This document shows, piece by piece, positions 1 to 5,222 of a DNA stretch of 5,222 bases. The notes under the pieces are model-generated. The model was not told where the DNA came from. It ran no database searches and was given only the letters and a program-made list of their open reading frames with translations. The stretch comes from Nitrosomonas sp. UBA6494 (GTDB lineage: Bacteria; Pseudomonadota; Gammaproteobacteria; Burkholderiales; Nitrosomonadaceae), in contig DJMI01000095.1 of assembly GCA_002435335.1 (NCBI GenBank), positions 1-5,222 of the forward strand, written 5' to 3'. A program made the translations under genes and the position numbers. Each line of letters opens with the position of its first letter. Position 1 is the first letter of the stretch.

Positions 1-1322
1 TCGATCGTTTTATCGCCGACATACCACTCCCCATCGGTTTGCCGCACATTAATCGCTTGCAAGAAACCGCCGGAACCGGGGTGCGTTTTACCTTGCTCCA
101 ACACTTTAATCAGCAAATCACCCGTTATCGCCGCCAACTGGACTTGACCGGTGAACGGCATGATACGCAGCACATCGTACTGCGAAATTTTTCCGGGCGG
201 CAGCACGTCGTCGACACGGATCGAACCGCTGTTATAAATTGCCAATTCAGCTTCAGGGTAAGCACGCAACATGCTTTTGGCAATCAATCGGGTTAAATTG
301 GTAGACCGATAACGCACGCTGGATTCCAATCCGTCCAACGGTTCGGCAGTAATCGTCACTACCGCTTCCGGATCAAAGCCTTGCTTTCGGAAGGCATCGA
401 AAACCATTGCTATCCAGCGATCCACCACTACTTTGATGACCGGGTCTTCAGCCAAATTATCCCTGATCGGCACAAGATTCGGTTTGATCTCTGTTTTCCC
501 GGTTTCTGGATCGAAATAGAGATCCACCACGTACACCGAACGCACATTGGCGTCACCTTTCAGCAGCGGTGTAAAGTTGCCACGCCAGTTCTGATGATTG
601 ACATGCTCATGTCCGCCCAACACCAAGCCGATTTGCGGATACTGCTCGATCAGCCGAATATCGTCTTCGATCGATTGATGCGTAAGCGCGATGATAAAAT
701 CCACCTGCGCTTGCAATTGCTTAATGGCATAGTCCGTCGCCTGAAATGGATCGGAAAAATGGGCATAGCTGATGTTAGCAACCGGAAGCGTCAATCCGAA
801 CAAACCGATTTTAAAAATTTTCCCGCTTTTTTGATCGTGAATGGGGATCACCACGTATGGCTTTACCCCGCCGAATGCTTGGTGATTCCCCGCCGTCACA
901 TTACTCGACACCCAAGTAAATTGGGCTTCCTCGATCCGCCGAACAAATTGCGCCTCCTTCAGATCGAATTCATGGTTACCGAAAGTCGCATAATCCAATC
1001 CGAAATGATTCAGCACATCCACCATCTGCCGTCCGGCCAATTGATCATCGTTGAACAAGGCCGTTCCGATTGCTGAAGGATTGAAAAAATCCCCGCCCAA
1101 TGTGGTAATAGTTTTCGGATTGCGTGTCAGCAATTGATTGCGCAACGTAGCGACGCGAGCAATCCCACCTTCCTTTCCCCCACTGATGGGTGTTATTTCA
1201 TAAATATCATTGAAATGCAAAATTGTGACATGAATTCTACTTTCAGCACGACCAACAAAGGATTGCGCGACACAACCGGTGAAGATAATAGTAATAACAA
1301 GTACAATCAAAAGCCTTTTCAT
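1..1322 (-). CDS. 5'-nucleotidase / 2',3'-cyclic phosphodiesterase-family metallophosphoesterase, lipoprotein signal, 3' end outside window
   Basis: This minus-strand frame is open for 440 codons from ATG at 1322-1320 to the window edge with no stop, so the C-terminus is missing. The family (UshA/CD73-like) hydrolyses nucleotides or cyclic nucleotides with two metal ions, usually in the periplasm or on the cell surface. The N-terminus is a signal peptide (K2 R3, hydrophobic core 4-14) ending in FTGC with Cys17, an acceptable though not perfect lipobox. Metal-site motifs appear in family order: HFNDIY at 36-41, GGD at 76-78, GNHE at 115-118, LTH at 212-214 and GGHEH at 236-240. The first motif has Tyr41 where UshA has His; related enzymes share this. 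The C-terminal substrate-binding domain starts near residue 320, with NSGSIR at 364-369, MPF at 388-390 and GSGGF at 416-420. An ideal Shine-Dalgarno supports the start. It is transcribed away from the cytochrome gene. Family assignment is secure; the substrate is not determinable. Confidence 0.93.
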   Translation of the reverse strand, partial: MKRLLIVLVITIIFTGCVAQSFVGRAESRIHVTILHFNDIYEITPISGGKEGGIARVATLRNQLLTRNPKTITTLGGDFFNPSAIGTALFNDDQLAGRQMVDVLNHFGLDYATFGNHEFDLKEAQFVRRIEEAQFTWVSSNVTAGNHQAFGGVKPYVVIPIHDQKSGKIFKIGLFGLTLPVANISYAHFSDPFQATDYAIKQLQAQVDFIIALTHQSIEDDIRLIEQYPQIGLVLGGHEHVNHQNWRGNFTPLLKGDANVRSVYVVDLYFDPETGKTEIKPNLVPIRDNLAEDPVIKVVVDRWIAMVFDAFRKQGFDPEAVVTITAEPLDGLESSVRYRSTNLTRLIAKSMLRAYPEAELAIYNSGSIRVDDVLPPGKISQYDVLRIMPFTGQVQLAAITGDLLIKVLEQGKTHPGSGGFLQAINVRQTDGEWYVGDKTI

Positions 1323-1326
1323 TTCG

Positions 1327-1332
1327 CCTCCT
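1327..1332 (-). promoter_or_regulatory. Shine-Dalgarno of the nucleotidase gene
   Basis: On the minus strand the bases read AGGAGG, a full Shine-Dalgarno core, four bases before the ATG at 1322. This fixes the start codon and thus the lipoprotein signal peptide. Confidence 0.85.
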
Positions 1333-1453
1333 GATTTCGTACACAACCCCTTCAGTTTCAAATTTGTAAATTTTCAGCTCAATTGTGCGCTTTCTCACGC
1401 TTTGTTCAATTTATACTGTCATCTACGGCGACTTCTTAATATAGAATGTAACA

Positions 1454-1466
1454 AGCCTGACAGGCT
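1454..1466. repeat. Perfect 6-1-6 inverted repeat, possible operator
   Basis: The bases read AGCCTG-A-CAGGCT, a perfect dyad around one central A, about 110 bp upstream of the cytochrome start and about 130 bp from the nucleotidase start. The position suits a binding site for a dimeric regulator; it could equally be a small RNA hairpin (four-pair stem, five-base loop) or chance. No second copy is evident in the intergenic region. Confidence 0.35.
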
Positions 1467-1564
1467 GCCAAGCCAAGCTATTCAGGATCGAATCCGGGCA
1501 AAGCTCAAAACCATGGAAAGGTTTTTGATTTTTGACTGTACCGACATGCACGACATCAAGCAAA

Positions 1565-1569
1565 GGGAG
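1565..1569 (+). promoter_or_regulatory. Ribosome binding site that selects the GTG start of the cytochrome gene
   Basis: GGGAG (within AAAGGGAG) lies six bases before GTG at 1576. It makes GTG a better start than the in-frame ATG at 1513 or the ATG at 1618, neither of which has comparable purine-rich sequence at the right distance. The choice places a basic N-terminus before the hydrophobic signal core. Confidence 0.65.
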
Positions 1570-1575
1570 AATATC

Positions 1576-3629
1576 GTGAAGCAATATCTTAGTCCATTCA
1601 ATACGCGGTCGTTTCTTATGAATACGGTTGGTTTAATTACCCTCGCCGCACTTTCTGCTTGCACTCTGATACCAGAAACCGATTCCGATCGAGGCGCGGC
1701 AACTGTCAGTCAAGATCCTTTCGGCGATAATTACACATCAATTAAATACCTCGATCAAGGATGGAATAGCGCCGACAGTTCATGGTTCTACAACACCACT
1801 CAAGGATCAAATCTAATGCCTTACGATTTCTTCATGGTATTGGAAAAAAAGGCGGCGGTGAACTATTTCGCTCCAACGAAAATATGAATTTTTATCGCTA
1901 TCTGTTGCGCAAACCCACACCGAACAATCCAGACGGCTTACCAGTCGGTTGGGTCAAAGACGATTACAAAGGTCAGGAACACATCGGTTTGACTTGTGCA
2001 GCCTGCCATACCGGGCAAGTCAACTACAATGGTGTTGGCATTCGTATCGATGGAGGACCAGCCTCTGCCGATATGGAACAGATCATGATCGGTTTAGCAA
2101 AAGCGCTCCAACATACGCGTAACGATGAAGAAGCCAGAAATAGGTTTGTCAAAAATGTGCTGGCGCGCGGCAATTACAAATCAGAAACCGAAGTTCTCGG
2201 AGATTTGGCGAAATACGAGCAAAGACTTACCAATTACACCATCATCAACCGCAGTCCGACCCCCTACGGCTATGCACGATTGGATGCGTTCGGTCGCATA
2301 TACAACCGCGTGCTGGAACACCTGATCAACGAAAGGGAGCTACGCGAACTGCTACGCGACCGCAGAATCATGCGCGACGAAGGCATGAGTGATGAAGAAC
2401 TCGATAAGATCATGGCAGACATCGACAAAATCCCAACCGGTGATCAGCGCGATCGCATGTTCAAGCGACTCACCGAAAACCTGACCAAATGGCAACTGGG
2501 ACGCTTACGCCATGCATTGTTCAATCCCGCCGATGCGCCGGTCAGCTATCCTTTTTTATGGGACATTCCGCAGCATGATTATGTGCAATGGAACGGTCTG
2601 GCTGCGAATGCGGGGCTTGGTCCTGTCGGACGAAATACCGGTGAAGTCATCGGCGTATTCGGCACATTGGATTGGAACGAAGAAAAAGGTGCCAGTATCT
2701 CCACACTGATCGGCGGACAAACCACCGCTACGAAAATAAGTTTCGATTCGTCGGTCAATGTCCACAACTTGCGCAAAATTGAATCCCATTTATGGAAACT
2801 GCAATCGCCGCAGTGGCCGGAAGATATTTTAGGTTCGATCGATAGGCAACGCGCGTTACGCGGACAAACCTTATTCAATGAATACTGCGCGAGCTGCCAC
2901 GCTAACATCGATCGCTCCGCCTCTGACCGTCGCATCGTCGCCAGTATGTCTCGTGTCAGCGATGTCGGTACCGATCCGGTCATGGCAGAAAACAGTTTCA
3001 GTCGCACCGGCTATTCCGGTATTTTGCGCAATCAATACGTCGATGTCGGTGTCGGCAGCATACTGCTGGACCAAAAAGCACCGGTTGCTGCTTTACTGAC
3101 TAAAGCCACGCTGAATGTAGTTGCAACACCGGATCCGGACAAAATGTTTTTCGAACGCTGGAGCGACTGGATCGTGGATATTGCAAAAGCATTCTTCCAC
3201 AACGAAATCAAATCTTCTATCAAACAAGGTAATTACGACCCAGATACCACCGCCAAGCCATTAGCTTCTTTGAATGCTTATAAAGCGCGATCATTAAACG
3301 GCATTTGGGCAACCGCACCGTATTTGCACAACGGATCGGTGCCGACACTGTACGACCTGTTATTGCCGGCAAAACACGATGGCGATCCGGAAGATGGCGA
3401 ATATCGTCCGGAAAAATTCGAAGTCGGTTCGCGCGAATTCGATCCCGTCAAAGTCGGCCTTAAAAGTAGCGGGTTTAACGGCTTTGTTTTCGATACCAGC
3501 TTAAAAGGCAACAGCAATCGTGGCCACGAATACACGACCGGCAGAACGCCGCAACTGAATGGAGAAATTTTGAAACCGCTGACCAAGGAAGAGCGGCTGG
3601 ATTTGCTGGAATATCTCAAGACACTATAA
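1576..3629 (+). CDS. RoxA-like di-haem cytochrome c (peroxidase/oxygenase family), lipoprotein, interrupted by a -1 frame break
   Basis: Two frames together encode one family protein: 1576-1851, then 1851-3629 after a -1 shift at the A-run (684 codons). Numbering below is for the joined protein. The signal peptide ends in LSAC with Cys29, a good lipobox, predicting a membrane-anchored protein outside the cytoplasmic membrane. WFYNTTQGS (70-78) lies before the break; NPDGLPVGW follows soon after it. Haem motifs are CAACH (141-145) and CASCH (438-442). Candidate distal histidines are in YLHNGS (His585) and GHEY (His651). The ending LLEYLKTL is typical of these proteins. A charged helical stretch (about 250-306) lies between the haems. 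Members are two-haem peroxidase-like proteins or oxygenases such as RoxA, which cleaves polyisoprene; the substrate here is unknown. Without recoding, translation stops at 1885-1887 after 103 codons and makes no haem domain. The state may be programmed frameshifting, a real mutation, or a sequencing error. A P450 gene follows after 40 bp. Confidence 0.85.
1845..1851 (+). other. Frame-break point: A AAA AAG heptamer, candidate -1 slippery site
   Basis: In the incoming frame the codons are GAA AAA AAG GCG, so bases 1845-1851 form A AAA AAG in the exact phase of the E. coli dnaX slippery site. Slipping back one base gives AAA AAA GGC GGC GGT GAA and joins the signal peptide and WFYNTTQGS part to the haem-bearing frame. 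Downstream support is weak: the nearest stem is TTTCG/CGAAA (1866-1870 with 1877-1881), 14 bases away, and no Shine-Dalgarno-like stimulator sits about 10 bases upstream. An eighth A, lost by mutation or by homopolymer miscalling, explains the same picture. Confidence 0.6.
1884..1887 (+). other. ATGA stop-start overlap at the end of the incoming frame
   Basis: The TGA (1885-1887) ending the upstream frame overlaps an ATG (1884-1886) in the downstream cytochrome frame, a layout that can allow translational reinitiation. A product started here would be about 581 residues with both haem motifs but no signal peptide and no N-terminal WFYNTTQGS region, so it should not be exported or receive haem c. 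It is probably incidental. Confidence 0.3.
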
Positions 3630-3656
3630 CAACGGATTTCCTTTAGTTTAACGATC

Positions 3657-3662
3657 AAGGAG
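3657..3662 (+). promoter_or_regulatory. Shine-Dalgarno of the P450 gene
   Basis: AAGGAG lies seven bases before ATG 3670, in the 40-bp gap after the cytochrome stop. The gap holds no hairpin or obvious promoter, which favours cotranscription of the two genes. Confidence 0.8.
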
Positions 3663-3669
3663 CAATACG

Positions 3670-4944
3670 ATGAGCACAAATTATCTTGAGCAATACGACG
3701 CGGCGCCCGAAGCAGACAAATTCCGACTGGTACGTCGCTGGTTGGATACGGAACCATTGCCTTTTTTCAAGGAATTACGCGAAAAGCGTCCCATCCTGGT
3801 GACGCCTGCATGCACACTGGTGACGCGTTTTGACGATGTGCGCGAAGTTTTGCAGTTATATAAGATTTTCACGGTAAAACCGTATGTGCCTAAAATGGAT
3901 AATTATCTGATGGCACACGACGATGATGCATTGCATACGCGCGAAAAAACGTTGATGCAATTCATGCTGAATCGCGATGATTTACCCAAAGTGCGCAGCA
4001 TGGTTGCTGACATCGCCGGCAGTATCCTGAATAACGCCAACGGTAAAATCGAAATCGTCAACAGTTTCTGCCGTATGGTACCCGCCACCTTGGTACAGCA
4101 ATACTTCGGATTAACCGGCGCCAAAAGAGAAGATTTGATCGAGTGGTCTTATTGGAATCAGTACGATACCTTTCACAACCACCCTTTCGATCTCTTGCCG
4201 CCGGAATTATCGAAACAAATTATCGATCGCCACAACGAAACCTCGAAAAAACTGGGTGACTATATCACCATGCTGATCGCAAAGCGCTTCCTTGCCGTCA
4301 AAGCGGAAAAACTGACTTTCTCTACCATCATCCGTTTACGTGACGACATCGTAACACGCATGCTGCGCACCGGCTTTGCCAAAGAATCGGATTTCGATAT
4401 TAAACGATTGGGCGTGAATGCAGGCGGTCTTCTGATCGGTGCGATTGAAACCACAGCACAAGCCGTCGCACAAATATTGCAATATTTATTTCAGCATCCG
4501 CAATGGCTGTCGGCAGCCACCACCGCCGCACAAAAAACCGATAACACAGAATTCGACGGTATCGTCTGGGAAGCCCTACGTTTCGTACCGATTTCTTCGT
4601 ATTTATTCCGCCTCACGGCAAGCGATTACACCATCGCAAAAGGCACAGATTATGCAACGACGGTAAATGCAGGCACCTATGTACTGCCGGTAACACAGTC
4701 GGCCATGTTTGATGAGAGAGCCTTCGAATCACCGGATGAATTCATTCCACAGCGTAACTGGTATCACTATTTCCACTTTGGGTTCGGCAATCACGAATGC
4801 CTGGGACGTTATGTCGGTATGGTAATGATTCCCGAAATGGTACGACAAGTGCTACTGAAAAAAGGCATCGAAGCACAAGGCGCTATCGATTACAAATCTG
4901 GTCCCTTTCCGGAAGCATACCAGTTGTCATGGGTTACGCAATAA
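3670..4944 (+). CDS. Cytochrome P450 (soluble bacterial type)
   Basis: The 424-residue protein has the usual length of a soluble bacterial P450 and no signal or membrane segment, so it should be cytoplasmic. P450s activate oxygen, or use peroxide, at a thiolate-bound haem to oxidise a hydrophobic substrate. Motifs occur in the expected order: HTREK at 89-93 in the C-helix region (the common form ends in Arg, here Lys), the I-helix oxygen-activation motif GAIETT at 257-262 with the Glu260-Thr261 pair, the K-helix ExxR (Glu301, Arg304), PQR just before the haem loop, and the haem loop FGFGNHECLG with proximal Cys377. Nothing essential is missing. The CYP family and substrate cannot be set by eye. 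No electron-transfer partner is encoded in the window; unlinked ferredoxin and reductase, or peroxide use, would be needed. It probably shares a transcript with the di-haem cytochrome upstream. Confidence 0.95.
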   Translation: MSTNYLEQYDAAPEADKFRLVRRWLDTEPLPFFKELREKRPILVTPACTLVTRFDDVREVLQLYKIFTVKPYVPKMDNYLMAHDDDALHTREKTLMQFMLNRDDLPKVRSMVADIAGSILNNANGKIEIVNSFCRMVPATLVQQYFGLTGAKREDLIEWSYWNQYDTFHNHPFDLLPPELSKQIIDRHNETSKKLGDYITMLIAKRFLAVKAEKLTFSTIIRLRDDIVTRMLRTGFAKESDFDIKRLGVNAGGLLIGAIETTAQAVAQILQYLFQHPQWLSAATTAAQKTDNTEFDGIVWEALRFVPISSYLFRLTASDYTIAKGTDYATTVNAGTYVLPVTQSAMFDERAFESPDEFIPQRNWYHYFHFGFGNHECLGRYVGMVMIPEMVRQVLLKKGIEAQGAIDYKSGPFPEAYQLSWVTQ

Positions 4945-4948
4945 ACCT

Positions 4949-4995
4949 AAAAAAAACGCGCCGCACTACCGTGCTGCACGATAGAGCGGCGCTTT
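4949..4995 (-). terminator. Rho-independent terminator between convergent genes, strong in the minus direction
   Basis: A stem GCGCCGC (4958-4964) pairs with GCGGCGC (4986-4992), and an inner stem CGTG/CACG (4970-4973 with 4977-4980) caps it with a three-base loop. Eight A residues at 4949-4956 become a U8 tract after the hairpin on the minus strand, giving a textbook terminator for the small lipoprotein gene. On the plus strand only TTT follows, so ending of P450 transcripts here would be less efficient. The hairpin starts 13 bases after the P450 stop. Confidence 0.85.
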
Positions 4996-5007
4996 GACTA
5001 CCAACTT

Positions 5008-5199
5008 CTAGTAGCTTGATTTCTCTTCAGTAGATCTTGCTTTACCGCCGCCTTCCTGATCACCCGCAGGAATTTGATGGAAAGGCTGAATCGTTTTTCC
5101 GTAAGCCTCTGGATCCGGTGTCTCCGGAGGAGTCGGTTTACCACCGCATGCCACCAATGCCAAAATTGCCGATACTGCAACTAATTGTGTAATTTTCAT
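5008..5199 (-). CDS. Small proline-rich lipoprotein, function unknown
   Basis: This 63-residue frame starts at ATG 5199-5197 and ends at TAG 5010-5008. The N-terminus is a clear lipoprotein signal: Lys2, a hydrophobic core, then LVAC with Cys18 as the lipidation site, followed by GG. The mature part is about 46 residues, with a proline-rich linker (PTPPETPDP, about 22-30) and a charged glycine-containing tail; it has no further hydrophobic segment and no cysteine besides Cys18. Size and layout resemble other short Gram-negative lipoproteins, but I do not recognise the family. The ribosome binding site is weak (AGTAGAG close to the start). A strong terminator lies a few bases beyond its stop, which supports it as a real, separately expressed gene. 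It converges on the P450 gene. Confidence 0.75.
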   Translation of the reverse strand: MKITQLVAVSAILALVACGGKPTPPETPDPEAYGKTIQPFHQIPAGDQEGGGKARSTEEKSSY

Positions 5200-5222
5200 A
5201 CTCTACTTTAGACTTTCACGCC

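Larger units (their letters stand above)
1323..1575. other. Divergent intergenic region between nucleotidase and cytochrome genes
   Basis: These 253 bp separate two divergently read genes and should hold both promoters. The part around 1340-1450 is AT-rich. A TATACT on the plus strand (1412-1417) overlaps a TATAAA on the minus strand (1410-1415); both resemble -10 elements, but neither has a convincing -35 box at the right distance. A TTGACT at 1532-1537 has no good -10 partner before the start codon. The clearest structure is the inverted repeat at 1454-1466. I see no gene or RNA here. The plus-strand reading frame is open through this stretch, but it has no ribosome binding site at its upstream ATG codons. 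Confidence 0.6.

Noticed and set aside
381..1076. Long plus-strand open frame (231 codons) inside the nucleotidase region
   Set aside because: It is antisense to the minus-strand nucleotidase, whose motifs run throughout; the plus-strand translation has no recognisable domain and no ribosome binding site.
1485..1495. GGATCGAATCC resembling a tRNA T-arm
   Set aside because: It lacks the TTC of the T-loop, the loop is far too short, and no acceptor, D or anticodon arms can be assembled around it.
1279..1575. N-terminal extension of the cytochrome frame upstream of GTG 1576
   Set aside because: It would overlap the divergent nucleotidase start and its Shine-Dalgarno, bury the lipoprotein signal inside the protein, and its ATG codons lack ribosome binding sites.
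1782..1850. ATG 1782 as the start of the cytochrome in the downstream frame
   Set aside because: It has no Shine-Dalgarno and gives no signal peptide, and the 23 residues before the A-run do not look like the family, whereas the other frame there encodes WFYNTTQGS and PYDFF.
2579..3007. Minus-strand open frame (142 codons) within the cytochrome gene
   Set aside because: It is antisense to the haem-motif region, has no ribosome binding site and shows no domain; the plus frame is clearly the coding one.
3278..3757. Minus-strand open frame (159 codons) across the cytochrome/P450 junction
   Set aside because: It overlaps two well-supported plus-strand genes and its translation has no recognisable features.
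4998..5180. Alternative minus-strand frame (60 codons) overlapping the small lipoprotein
   Set aside because: The overlapping frame has a perfect lipobox and fits the terminator; this one is Arg-rich with no signal or motif.
1..5222. CRISPR array, insertion sequence, phage or toxin-antitoxin signatures
   Set aside because: I found no direct-repeat array, no transposase or integrase motif, and no terminal inverted repeats in the window.

Overview
The window holds four protein-coding units in two divergent/convergent blocks and looks like chromosomal DNA of a Gram-negative bacterium. Three of the four proteins begin with lipoprotein-type signal peptides, one is a covalent two-haem c-type cytochrome (so the cell has Sec export and periplasmic cytochrome c maturation), and base composition looks balanced to slightly AT-rich by eye. 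A proteobacterium, possibly a betaproteobacterium, fits, but no marker gene here fixes the taxon.

Layout. Bases 1-1322 (minus strand) carry a 5'-nucleotidase / cyclic phosphodiesterase-type metallophosphoesterase with a lipoprotein signal; its 3' end runs off the left edge. Bases 1323-1575 are a divergent intergenic region with a perfect 6-1-6 inverted repeat and no promoter I can call firmly. Bases 1576-3629 (plus) encode a RoxA-like di-haem cytochrome c (684 codons when joined), split into two frames by a -1 shift at a run of seven A residues. Bases 3670-4944 (plus) encode a complete soluble cytochrome P450, 40 bp downstream and probably in the same transcript. A strong hairpin with a U-tract on the minus strand (about 4949-4995) separates it from a convergent small lipoprotein gene (5008-5199, minus) of unknown function.

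How the genes may work together. The cytochrome and the P450 form a compact two-gene haem-oxidase cassette: one protein predicted to lie outside the cytoplasmic membrane, the other in the cytoplasm. No ferredoxin, flavodoxin or reductase gene lies in the window. RoxA-like proteins include oxygenases that cleave polyisoprene as well as peroxidase-like enzymes; P450s hydroxylate or rearrange hydrophobic molecules. A shared lipid-like or hydroperoxide substrate is a reasonable but unproven idea. The flanking nucleotidase and small lipoprotein are on the opposite strand and show no evident link.

The most striking point is the frame break. The seven bases at 1845-1851 read A AAA AAG in the incoming frame, exactly the heptamer used for programmed -1 frameshifting in E. 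coli dnaX, and a -1 slip there restores the full family protein. The incoming frame's stop also overlaps an ATG of the downstream frame (ATGA, 1884-1887). A homopolymer sequencing error or a one-base deletion remains the simplest alternative.
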